Made by a program: the position numbers and the translations under genes. DNA of 64,000 bases from Calamus simplicifolius (lineage: Eukaryota; Streptophyta; Magnoliopsida; Arecales; Arecaceae), in NCBI GenBank assembly GCA_900491605.1, contig UESW01004762.1, positions 441,919 to 505,918 of the forward strand. Direction: 5' to 3'. Positions 1-10,200 of the stretch are shown here, one piece after another. The notes beneath the pieces were generated by a model. It was not told the origin of the DNA and made no database searches. It saw only the letters and a program-made list of their open reading frames with translations. Numbering within the stretch: the stretch's first letter is position 1; each line of letters starts with the position of its first letter.

Positions 1-1380
1 GCATGTATAAAAATATTTTCAAAAATTTTTGCTTCTTAAGTGGATTATATCCTAATCCAGCTTTATCAAAGACAGCTTTTTGATTGTCCAAAATCATATT
101 AAGTTTGATAGAGCTTAAAGTAAATTTGTCAACAATAGGTTTAAGCCTATCAACTTCATTTTTTAAATTTTTATTTTCTTTCTTTAGAAATTCATTTTCT
201 ACAATATGCTTTTCATTTTCTAAAGATAGATTTTGTATTTGATTCTTCAGATCTTTGTTCTTTGAACTTAAGTTTGCAAAATCATCCATTAATTCATAAA
301 AAGCACTATGCAATTCATCGAAAGTAAAATCATCAAGAAAACTCAGACTTACCTCATCATTGTTTGCCATGAAGTATAGATTGGCCATTTCACTCTTTTC
401 TTCCTCTTCGGAACTTGAGCTTTCCGAATCACTCCATGTGGCCATCATTGCCTTCTTTTTGAATTTTCGGATGCCTTTCTTTAGTTGTGGGCATTCATAT
501 TAAAATGACCCGGCTTCTTACATTCAAAACAAATAACTTTTTTTTCTTTACCCTTGTCCTCATCTTTTCTTGCAAAGGGCTTTTTCTTTTCAAACTCCTT
601 CTTCTTCATGAATCTTTTAAATTTTCTTGTGATGAGTGTCATGTCCTCATCATCACTTTCATCTTCAGATTCATGAGGCTCTTTCATATATTCAAAAATC
701 TTAAGAGCCATAGTCCTCTTCTTCTTTGACTCATCATCATCAACATGTTGCTTAATTTGAAGCTCATGAGTCATCAAGGATCCCAATAATTCTTCCAGGG
801 GTAGGGTACTTAGATCCTTCGCCTCTTGTATTGCAGTCACTTTAGCTTCCCAAGTCCTAGGCAAAGAACGTAAAACCTTCCTCATAAGATCAGAATTATC
901 ATAAGATTTACTAAGGCTTTTTAAACCATTAACTATATCAGTAATAGATTCACATGCATCCATCTTAAACAATTCATACTTATGAACTAGCATGTTAATC
1001 TTGGATTCCTTGACTTGATTTGTTTCCTCATGGGTAACCTCAAGTCTATCCCAAATTTCCTTAGCAGAAATGCAAATAGATATACGATTGAATTCATTTG
1101 CATCTAATGAGCAGTATAAAACATTCATTGCTTGGCATTAAGTTGTGCCAATTTTTTATTATGTTCATCCCATTCCATTTCCGATTTAGGAATCTCCATG
1201 CCATTAACTCTAGCAGTGGTGTGTGTGGTCCATTGACTATAATGCTCCATAGATCATAGTCAAGTGCTTGAATGAAGATTTTCATTCTAGCCTTCCAATA
1301 ACCATAGTTTAAACCATTAAATAAGGATGGTCTATTAGTAGATTGTCCTTCAAAAAAGATGAACCAGCTTGAGTTGTCAT
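1..1380 (-). pseudogene. Sirevirus-type copia gag (element B), broken
   Basis: This is the gag polyprotein of a Ty1/copia retrotransposon, which forms the cytoplasmic virus-like particle. Reading leftward, an N-terminal segment near 1290-1370 matches the copia gag start (YWKARMKIFIQ). A UBN2-type gag core follows at 1128-570, with the motif SLPRTWEAKVTAIQEAKDL. Then comes a Lys/Glu-rich linker and a zinc knuckle starting CFECKKPGHF near 500-530. A one-base frameshift falls inside the knuckle, between its His and last Cys. Translation continues in another frame to position 1 as an acidic Ser/Glu stretch and a long Leu/Asn/Lys-rich coiled coil, typical of Sirevirus gag. A second frame change lies near 1094-1128. 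The tRNA primer site and 5' LTR lie just upstream at 1427-2821. Protease and pol would lie beyond the left edge. The family call is firm; the Sirevirus lineage rests on the coiled coil and the linked LTR. Confidence 0.85.
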
Positions 1381-1426
1381 GTGGATCTTTGACTCTTGAT
1401 CGTTAGATCAAATCAAATGAGCACTA

Positions 1427-1438
1427 GCTCTGATACCA
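1427..1438 (-). other. Primer-binding site of Sirevirus element B
   Basis: The minus strand reads TGGTATCAGAGC. This is the standard copia primer-binding site, complementary to the 3' end of initiator methionine tRNA. It lies two bases inside the LTR edge, where it primes minus-strand cDNA synthesis. It fixes element B as minus-oriented, with its 5' LTR to the right. Confidence 0.92.
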
Positions 1439-1440
1439 AT

Positions 1441-2821
1441 TGTTGGTCCAGATAGCAACCCAAGAGGGGGGATGAATTGGGTTTTTCAAAAATTAAACTC
1501 TTTTGAAAATAAACTCCAGCGGAAATAAAAACTTAGATTCGCACAAATTAAAATGAATATGACAAATGGAGAGTAAAGATAATGAGACAATCACGGCAAA
1601 CACAGAAAATTTTATAGTGGTTTGGTGTACGTATACCTACGTCCACTCCCAAGTACCTCTTGGGTCCACACTATAATCAATCTGATTACAGCAGAGTTGT
1701 TTTGCAAGCTCACAACTCAAACTTGTTGTTTTTCCGGGTGCACAACGAACCCAGCTGGTTTTCAAGGCTCACCAGCACAAAACCTTACACACAAGCAAAT
1801 GCTTGCACAAGGCTAACAGCCTCAATGGAATCAATCCTCCAATTGACCCAGCAAACAATAACATTTTTATCAAATAAATGCTCCTCCAATGAGCAAATAT
1901 ACAATGATAGAACACGAAATAAAGAGATAGGAATCAAAGCCTGATTTGCAGATCTTGGTGGCTTGCTTCTTCTCTTCTCTTGGGTGGATCTTCCTTTAGA
2001 ATGCTCTTTAAACTCCGAAGATCAGAAAACTAGGGCTTGCTTCTTTTCTTGAGATTTCTTCAAAATGAAGCTATGAAAGCTTGAATCTCTCTCTTTTCTT
2101 TTAGGGAATCAGTATGATCTTTCCTCTCGAATCTTCCATCTTTTCTTTCTGATGGATTTCAAAGATTTTTCTCTATTCTTGTCTTTTTTTCTCTCTTTTT
2201 TCTATCATTCAGATGCAGCAAACCCCTTCTTATAGATTAGTTTAATCCATAAATAGTTTAAAACTATCCGTTAGAAACAAGTGTAAGAAGGATTAGATCC
2301 AAAAATAGCAATAGCCGTTGGGATTAAAAGATAAAAGTAAAGTTTAGATTCATTCTGACAGTTTCTGAAGTCGTGTCTGACATTCTGGAGTCGGCTCTAA
2401 CTTTTCTTGAGTCGGCTCTAAATCAAAAATCCCCAAATTGCTTGAACTGGAGTCATCTCTGACTTTTCTGGGGTCGACACAAAAATCTTCTGGAGTCGAC
2501 TCTAACAGTCTAGGAGTCGACTCTAAGTCGTGGACAGAAAAACCATCGTTCTATCTTTTCTGTTGGAGTCAGCTCTAACAGTCCAGGAGTCGACTCTAAG
2601 TCTGTGCCGAATTTTCGAAGTCGACTCTGCGATTCTATGTGTCGACTCTAATGTCTGCAATCTTACCTTGACATTAGATTCGAACTAGAACTTGATTTGT
2701 CTTATAATTTTGATTAATAAATCATATCATAAACTGAAAAACTTAATCAAAATCATTAGTAACTTCAAATGTTATACTCAAATAGTTTTGTTAATCATCA
2801 AAATCAACAATTGGGTCAACA
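1441..2821 (-). mobile_element. 5' LTR of Sirevirus element B
   Basis: The LTR begins TGTTGGTCC and ends GGTCAACA on the plus strand (TG..CA boundaries) and adjoins a primer-binding site at its left edge. The outer 35 bases closely match, in reverse complement, the start of the LTR at 7071, and its inner edge matches the end of that LTR near 8525-8563, so the two belong to one family. The middles differ. A cluster of repeats of the form GGAGTCG(A/G)CTCTAA lies at about 2360-2655, like the repeated palindromic motifs known in Sirevirus LTRs. A minus-strand TATA-like TATAAGAAGG lies at 2226-2235. The right edge is an insertion junction into element A, because pol-like plus-strand sequence resumes at once. 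Confidence 0.88.
2226..2235 (-). promoter_or_regulatory. TATA-like box in the element B LTR
   Basis: The minus strand reads TATAAGAAGG, placed downstream (in LTR orientation) of the GTCG repeat cluster, as expected for a U3 promoter. It is supported only by motif and position. Confidence 0.45.
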
Positions 2822-4661
2822 TTATTCATGTAGTTTTGATGAGTCTTTAGCATCAAGTTCAGAAAAGATTGATGATGAGGAAGATACAAATTTCTAGAGA
2901 GATATTGAAAAATTGAATATAGATGTATCTTCAGATCATAAATAAGAAGCTAAAGATGATGATTTACCTAGAGTTGATGTTATTGATACTAATCATGATG
3001 AGGTAGATCTTTTAGAGATTGGAGATATTCCTATGGACATCCAAAGGAATTGATTATAGGTGATCCATCTAAAGGTGTAAGAACTAGATCATCTATGAGA
3101 AATATCAATAATCATCTTGCATTTGTATCTCAAATTGAACCTAAAACTATTGAAGAAGCTGAAAAAGATAGTAATTGGATGCTAGCTATGCAAGAAGAAT
3201 TAAATCAATTTACTAGGAATAATGTATGGTCCTTAGTTGATAGACCTAAAGGTCACTCAGTTATAGGATCTAAATGGGTATTTAGAAATAAATTAGATGA
3301 AAATGGCATAGTAATTAGAAATAAAGCTAGATTAGTTGCAAAAGGATATAATCAAGAAGAAGGAATTGATTTTGATGAAACTTTTGCACCTATAGCTAGA
3401 TTAGAAGCAATTAGACTATTACTTGCATTTGCATATCATATGAATATCAATTTATTTCAAATGGATGTTAAAAGTGCATTTTTAAATGGATTTATAAATG
3501 AAGAAGTGTTTATAGAACAACCACCTGGTTTTGAAGATCATGAACTTCCAAATCATGTTTTTAAATTACACAAAGCACTTTATGTTTAAAACAAGCACCT
3601 AGAGCTTGGTATGATAGGTTAAGCAAATTTCTAATTGAAAATAATTTTTTTAGAGGAAATGTTGATAAAACCTTATTTTTGAAAAGAAAAGATAAAGATT
3701 TATTGGTAGTACAAATCTATGTAATGATATTGTATTTGGTGCTACTAACAATCTTTTGTGTCAAGAATTTGCTAAGTTAATGCAGGGTGAATTCGAGATG
3801 AGCATGATGGGAGAACTCAACTTCTTCCTAGGACTACAAATCAAACAAGAGAGAGAGGGATTTTCATCAACCAAACAAAATACACAAAGAAATTCTCAAG
3901 AAGTTTGGAATGGAATCAATCAAACCTCTTGGAACACCAATGAGTCCTTCATGCAAATTGGATAAAGATGAAGATGGTAAGCCTGTTGATCAAAAGCATT
4001 ATAGAGGTATGATCGGATCTCTACTTTACTTAACTGCAAGTAGACTTGATATCATGTTTGTTGTTTGTTTATGTGCTAGATATCAATCTGAACCTAAAGA
4101 ATCTCATTTAATTGCTGTAAAAAGAATACTAAGATATCTAAGTGGAACTAAAAATGTAGGATTATGGTATTCTAGAGACTCAACACTGAATTTGATTGCA
4201 TATTCTGATTCTAACTATGCTGGATGTAAACTAGATAGAAAAAGTATAAGTGGTGCATGTCAATTTTTAGAAGTAACTTAATCTCATGGTTTAGCAAAAA
4301 GCAAAATTCGGTTGCATTATCTACTGCTAAAGCAGAATATGTTGCAGCTGGAAGTTGCTATGCTCAAATCCTCTGGATTAAGCGACAACTTGAAGATTAT
4401 GGCATAACACTTGATAAAACTCCTATTAGATGTGATAACACTAGTGCAATCAATTTAACTAAAAATCCTATACAACATTCAAGAACTAAACATATTGAAA
4501 TTAGATATCATTTTATTAGAGAACATGTAGCTAATGGTGATATTTGTCTTGATTATGTTTGTACTGATGAACAATTAGTTGACATATTTACAAAACCCCT
4601 TAGTGAAGAAAGATTTTGCTATCTTAGAGGTGAATTAGGAGTTTGTGATCCTTTAGAATAG
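2822..4661 (+). pseudogene. Sirevirus element A pol: reverse transcriptase and RNase H, broken
   Basis: This is the 3' half of a copia pol gene. The acidic Asp/Glu-rich tail after integrase lies at about 2830-3050. The reverse transcriptase follows (NVWSLVDRPKG, GSKWVFRNKLDENG, ARLVAKGYNQEEGIDFDETF, MDVKSAFLNG), then RNase H (LISWFSKKQNSVALSTAKAEY, ending DIFTKPLSEERF) with its stop at 4659-4661. Gag, protease and integrase are missing because element B interrupts the gene. Several lesions are visible: in-frame stops before 3050, a one-base loss near 3585, a one-base loss exactly at the YVDD catalytic motif near 3723, and frame changes near 3930 and 4260. No working enzyme can be made. The family assignment is firm. 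Confidence 0.92.
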
Positions 4662-4829
4662 TCTAAACCTCCAAGGATCAATTATCTAGATTTTAATCAC
4701 TTTTCTTAAAAATTTTCTCATGATTCTAAGGAAAACTTATCTAGAAATATGAATCCCTTGATTTATTCAAATTTTGATAACCTTTTTGACAAGTTTCGAA
4801 TCCTTTGAAACTTTTAATTTTTCACTAAA

Positions 4830-5012
4830 ACTATCTTGGAGTCGACACCTATTTGTGTTGCTCTATCTGTGTTTATGGGAGCGACACCTGGCTTTGCGGA
4901 GCCAACTCCATTTCGAGCGCTGACTGTGTTAGCGAGTTGGAGTCGACACCTCCCTTTGCGGGAGTCAACACCTGGTGGACCCAGTTTGACTATTTTAGGG
5001 CAGAGTCGACAC
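4830..5012 (+). repeat. Cluster of GAGTCGACACC-type motifs between pol and the extra ORF
   Basis: This spacer holds about six imperfect copies of a motif like GGAGTCGACACC (for example near 4838, 4880, 4940, 4967 and 5003). The same motif family fills the 3' LTR of this element at 7235-7580 and, in reverse complement, the element B LTR. Its position just before the next ORF suggests an LTR-like regulatory cluster there. That role is inference. Confidence 0.6.
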
Positions 5013-5106
5013 ATTTCATTTTCTAAATTCTTCAAATTATCTCCAAACTCTTCCCCACTTCACTCAAACCTTCGAATCCTTCAAATCTACCATCCCCTTG
5101 CTTCCA

Positions 5107-6535
5107 ATGGCACCAAAGCGCCGTGGATCATCCTTTGGAGCGCTTGTTACGACCGGGAGAAGGACTGCGAGGCGTCCGGCTCGTCAACCTTTGCCCAGTT
5201 CATTTTTGACCTCCTCTTCTTCAACCCAAAGTGTGAATCCCTCTACTTCATCCCCTCAAGTCGATTTGTTAGCAGGAAAAATCATTACAACTGGTAGGAA
5301 AGTAGATTTTGACTTTTTTGACTCAGAAGGTTTTTCTTTAGGAAGACAATTAAAGGAAATGGGTTGGGAACGAATTTGCTCAATGGATATCCCAACTTAC
5401 CCAAGTCTAGTAAAGGAGTTTTATAACAATTTGTCTAGAGGAGATGGTGGGCTTGTTAGCTCAGTCAGAGGCACCAGAATCCATTTGACAACGGAAATCT
5501 TGGGGAACTTATTGGAAATTCCTGCTATTGGTTTGATAGCGAGCTCACATAGTGAGAGGGTGTAGCACTTTCTAGACTACTTGGCAGAGAGATGACTGAA
5601 TTTGAGGAAGTAAGTGCTAATCAGCTACCCCTAGAGCTTAGATTGCTTCACAATATTTGTAGCCGGATCTTGTTTCCTAAGACTGGACGATTTGAGTATG
5701 TCTCAGAGCGAGACATTGTAGTTATGGATAGTGTGATTACGGACTGCCTCTTAACTACCAGGGATGATAATTGGATACATGGCAGAGGCATGCAACAGGA
5801 AGAGAGCTACACTTCCTTATGGCATGGTTTTGACGAAAGTATTTTAAAGCCAAGGAGTTAGCATTCTAGAAAATGAGCCCTTAAAGAGACTTCAACACAC
5901 TGACTACTACAATTCTGCTACTTTGCACCGGATGGGTTTTAAGAAAGTGAATGGTATTTGGTTAAGAAAGGTCAGGATGAGTTGAGAGCCACTGTAGCTG
6001 ACTCTGTGGTCCATGGACCTTCCGAGGTAGGACCCTCAGATAGGTATCACTCGCTTGCACCGAGTTGTTCAGTACCCCCGAAGGCACCCCCGGCGACTCC
6101 AGCACCTGCACCTACATTTGTACATGATTCTACACCCTCTTCTTATAGTTCTTCTAGTTTTTCTGATATTCAGTTAGAGCAGCTTAAAAATCTATTGGCT
6201 AGTCATGAAGAAAGGATAAAAACTGAGTTTGATGTAACTTTTTGAATATTAAGGAGATCCTCTACTCTATAGAAGACAAGGTTACCAGATTTGGTTCATC
6301 TTTTGAAACTTCTTCAGAGGCTTTGAAGTCGGATTTAAAGCTTATTTTTGAAAAGATCAAGGATATAGGAGGAGACTCAGATATTTATTCAAAGTGCAAT
6401 GCAGAGCTACAAGAGAAAATTGTTACTGCATCTGCTTTCATTGATGACAGACTAAAAGACTTCATGAAGATTCAAAAGGAAGGAATGGGAAAGATTTTAG
6501 AAGAATTGCAAAGACTTCTTAGATTTGGTTATTAG
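5107..6535 (+). pseudogene. Extra ORF downstream of pol (Sirevirus third ORF), broken
   Basis: An additional reading frame sits between RNase H and the 3' LTR, as in Sireviruses, where a third or 'envelope-like' ORF is known. The start is taken at 5107 (MAPKRRGSS), because it opens a basic, Ser/Pro-rich head; an ATG nine bases upstream is also in frame. Residues about 50-150 (FYNNLSRGDGG, SVRGTRIHLTTEILGNLLEIP) and the next segment (LPLELRLLHNICSRILFP) resemble the conserved 'putative plant transposon protein' domain of plant elements. A Pro/Ala/Ser linker follows at 5958-6120, then a helical, coiled-coil-like C-terminus (6242-6535). Stops or shifts near 5563, 5860 and 6240 split it. I see no convincing membrane segment or signal peptide, so an envelope role is not supported here. 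Confidence 0.68.
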
Positions 6536-7070
6536 AATTTTAGTTTGCTTTTAATGTAATTAAAAGTTGATGTTTAGTTTAATATGTTTTGATGTTTTGA
6601 TGTAATTGAAGTAACATTTTGTTGTAGTTCAATGATGTATGAAAGCAATTATGATGTAATGTTTTGAACCTTGATATTGAGTGACTTGAATTGAATTTTG
6701 ATTCACTTAATGTTTAATGCATTGATTTTAATCTATATTATTTGCAACTTCTTAACCTTTTTGTTGATTACAAAAAGGGAGAAGTAAATGATATTTGTAT
6801 ATGCATAAAATTATAATTGAATGTACAAGGGGGAGAGAAGATAATTATATATACATTGAATGAATTTCATTAATTAATTGGTATCAAGCATTGAATGAAC
6901 TTAATTGCATGAATTTTAATGATAAGAAGAAAAGATGTTAATTTGAGTATCATAGGGGGAGCTACCTCATTCAGGGGAGCTTAACTATGAGAACTTTTCT
7001 CTGTTTTTGAAACTTTCATTGATTAATCATACACATACTCAATGTTTTTGTCATCATAAAAAAGGGAGAT
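6536..7070 (+). promoter_or_regulatory. 3' non-coding region with multiple polypurine tracts, element A
   Basis: Several separate purine tracts precede the LTR: AAAAAGGGAGAAG near 6773, AAGGGGGAGAGAAG near 6829, AGGGGGAG near 6954, CAGGGGAG near 6973, and the LTR-adjacent AAAAAAGGGAGA at 7058-7069. Multiple polypurine tracts are a published hallmark of Sireviruses. They prime plus-strand DNA synthesis. The rest of the segment is AT-rich and non-coding. Confidence 0.78.
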
Positions 7071-8563
7071 TGTTGACCCAATTATTGATTTTGATGATTA
7101 ACAAAAGCCATGAGTATATTCCTTATGTTTCTGATAAATTTGATAAGTGTTTCAGGAATTAAGATTGGTTATTCATCAATATGTTACTTAGAAAATCAGT
7201 TTCAAGTTGAATTTAAATGGAATTTATGTAAGTTCAGAACTTGAGCCGACACCCTAAGTCCTCGGAGCCGACACCAGAGAGTATCAAAACAGTGTTGTTT
7301 TTGGCACGGTTCAGAGCCGACACCTAAATTTCTGGAGCCGACACATAAAAGTTAGAGTCGACACATGCAGAGTATGGAGCCGACTCCAGACCAGTTACAA
7401 AGAGTGATTTTTTGGACACTGGCAGAGCCGACACCTTTAGAAAGTTAGAGCCGACTCCAGATCTCGCCGAGCCGACACTTCACAATCTTGAAGCCAACAC
7501 CTTGACGGACCGTTTATTACTATTTTTGGAATCCCGATTTGGAGCCGACACATGAAGACCTGGAGCCGATACCTCCACGTCAGAAACAGAATTTCAAGTT
7601 TTCCAACGGATATATTTTTTTTACCTAACCTCTAACGGATCTATTTTCTTTTGGTAAGGTTCATCCAAGGACAACTCCAACGACTATTTTTCACCTACTC
7701 GTGGATTGAAATGCCTATAAAATGGGATTAAACCGTTTGAAATAAAAAGAATGGAAAAAACGGTGAAACAAAAAGAAAGAAAGAGAAATCAAAAATCCCA
7801 CTTCAAGAAATTTTCTGAGCCAAAGTCTATCCACTATTGAGAGTTAGAAGAGGAATCCAAAAAGCGCCAAAAGAGCTATTTCAAAGGATTTTCCTAGTTT
7901 TGAAGAAGAAGGAGAAAAGCCCTAAATCTTCAACCGTTTCTTCACCAAAATTTCTTCAAGTGTTCTAATTCCATTCAATTCGGAAGAGAAGGAGAAGAAG
8001 AAAAGAAGAAAAGCTCAAGCCCTACATTACTTCAGAAATCAGGCTTTTCTATTTCATTTACTTACATTGCTTATTTGCTCAATTAAGGAGATGTTATTGT
8101 TGTAAACTCTTAATTGATTTGTTGTTTGTCTAATTCAATCAGGGGATTGAATTAGTTGAGGTAGTTTACCTCGGGAGACAAGCTAATTTAGCTTGGGTTA
8201 AGGTTCTGTGCGGGTGAGCCTGTGAAAACCTATTGGGTTCATTGTGATCCCATGTAAAATAACAAGTTGGAGTTGTGAGCTTGTAAAACAACTCGACTGT
8301 AATTAGAGGATTATAGTGTTGGCCCAAGTGTTGCTTGGGAGTGAACGTAGGTGTGGGATACACCAAACCACTATAAATCCTTGTGTGTTTGTCATGCCTT
8401 TGTCTCTATCTTTCTATCTCTCAATCTCTCTCATTTATATTGTGTTCTTTACTTACTGCATCACCTTCACTTGTACACCTAGTTGACTTTAAGTTTTAAA
8501 GTGTTTAAATTTTTTAAAAGAACCCAATTCACCCCCTCTCTTGGGTTGCCATCTAGGCCAACA
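7071..8563 (+). mobile_element. 3' LTR of Sirevirus element A
   Basis: The LTR begins TGTTGACCC directly after a polypurine tract and ends GGCCAACA. It is 1493 bp long and its ends match the element B LTR. U3 holds a dense cluster of GGAGCCGACACC-like motifs (about 7235-7580). A clear TATA box, TATAAAA, lies at 7716-7722. The last 40 bases match the inner edge of the element B LTR. The five bases after it, AACAC (8564-8568), sit where the host repeat is interrupted and may be the target-site duplication; the other copy lies outside the window. Confidence 0.9.
7716..7722 (+). promoter_or_regulatory. TATA box in the element A LTR
   Basis: TATAAAA follows the GTCG-type repeat cluster and is the likely core promoter of the Sirevirus LTR, giving the U3/R boundary shortly downstream. 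Confidence 0.65.
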
Positions 8564-8568
8564 AACAC

Positions 8569-9015
8569 TCAATTATAAAAATATTAAAAATAAAATAACT
8601 AATAAAAGAAATTGTGTGTTCCTTGCTATATTACATCAATGTTCTAGACAAAAAAATTTAGCTCATAATAAAATTGAAAAAAAAACTAATGAAACTTATG
8701 TTTTTCATTGGAAGAAATTGATGAACACTTAGCTCTTGCCTCTATTCTTCATATCCCCCTTCGTTAAAAAACTCTAAAAGCCTCTATCCCATTAAAGACC
8801 CGCGGCCTTCTTTTTATAATTGGAAAGTTGATACCCATTCCGTATTGAATACGCATAAAAATCACCGCCTTAGAGTCCTTATCCAGATGAAATACGATGT
8901 TGCCACGTTGAAAATGCATTGGATAATGCTTGGAGAACCGCTGCCACCGCGTAAAGTCCTGCTGAAGTCCTGGTTGCCCGGCTGTTCCTCATCACGTGGA
9001 GATGGTTGCTACGCA
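8569..9015 (-). repeat. Left terminal repeat of an Athila-like gag-only element, truncated
   Basis: This segment is closely similar to 11648-12064 plus 12442-12460 on the same strand. The shared start is TCAATTATAAAAATATTAAA and the shared end includes CGTGGAGATGGTTGCTAC. The two copies flank a gag gene, so they are read as the LTR pair of one element. This copy is cut on its left by the Sirevirus LTR. It lacks a 377-bp segment present in the right copy; the join is at CTCATCACG (8988-8996). Exact LTR edges cannot be fixed. Confidence 0.65.
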
Positions 9016-9176
9016 TGAAGAAGCCTTGCTTCTCAATGATATTGCCTTTGCATGTTCTTTCGGATTAGTAACAGTATTGCTTGGCAAAGTTCCCGCAGAC
9101 CTTTATAGGAGCATATTCGAGAGCTGACCAAATTGTACCTCAAGATTATGAATTGAAGCTGAGTTATTTTGGATCA

Positions 9177-10200
9177 TCATATTTGTTTTCTACATGTACT
9201 GCATAAACATGTCCTCAAGTGTTGGCTTCTTCTCTTGCTATGGAACTTGCTGAGGTGGTTTAGCTTGCCCTTGATTATTGATCCATGATAAGTTGAGATG
9301 ATTCCTCCATCCTGGATTGTACATGTTCGAGTATGGATTATTTTGATGTTGAAAGGTTGACACGTAATTTGCTTGTCCATAACTCGATTGGGCAAAAGGA
9401 TTTCCCACTTGGCAGTCGACACTTAATTGATTTCCTGCACAATGATCACAAACACCATTAGTTTGAATAGTATTAACATTTATCTTACCTAGTTGTTGAG
9501 ACAAATTTGCCATTTGTGTTGCCAATGAAGTTATAAAATCAAGTTCTAAAACTCTAGCTGTTTTTCTTGGCATTGCTCTTTCTATAGGCCATTGATAGTT
9601 GTTGGATGCTAATTCTTCCAGAAGTTCATATGTTGTCTCATGAGTTTTACTCATTAAAGCTTCGCCAGCTGCTGCATTAACCATAGACCTATTTGTAGCT
9701 CCTAAACCATTGTAGAATGTTTGCATTTGAAGCCATGCTGAAAGGTCATGATGAGGACATCTTCTCAATAAATCTTTTATCTGTGTACCTTTCTTATGCT
9801 TCATATAATGATTTACTCTCAAATTGGATGAATGTAGTGATGTCATTCCTTAGCTTTGCTATTTTTGCAGGAGAAAAATATTTTGCTAGGAATTTTTTGC
9901 TAACTCTTCTCACATAGTGATGACGCCAGGCAGCAAAGAATTTAGCCAAGCTTTGGCTTTATCCTTAAGTGAGAAAGGAAAAAGCTTTAGTCGAATCGCA
10001 TCATCTGTCACTTCATTATGTTTAAAAATATCATAAATTTCTAAAAAATTTGCAATATGGACGTTAGGATCCTGCTGTGCTAACCCTTCGAACTGGACAG
10101 TCCGCTGTATCATTTGAATGATGGTATGCTTGATTTCAAAATTATTGGCTTGTATGGCTGACCTCCTTATGCTTGATGTAGCCCCATTGATCGAGGGCAT
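9177..10200 (-). pseudogene. Athila-like Ty3/gypsy gag, broken
   Basis: This encodes a retrotransposon capsid protein. The first part (10200-9910) carries the Retrotrans_gag hallmark DAIRLKLFPFSLKDKAKAWL after QRTVQFEGLAQQDPNVH, a pattern typical of Athila-type gypsy elements. The second part (9846-9238) continues in another frame through FYNGLGATNRSMVNAAAGEALM to a Cys/His segment (CDHCAGN) and a Gln/Asn/Pro-rich tail. A frame break lies between 9846 and 9910. No protease, reverse transcriptase or integrase is found between this gene and either repeat copy. The element is therefore probably a non-autonomous gag-only form (TR-GAG type). The family call is good; completeness is inferred. Confidence 0.82.
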
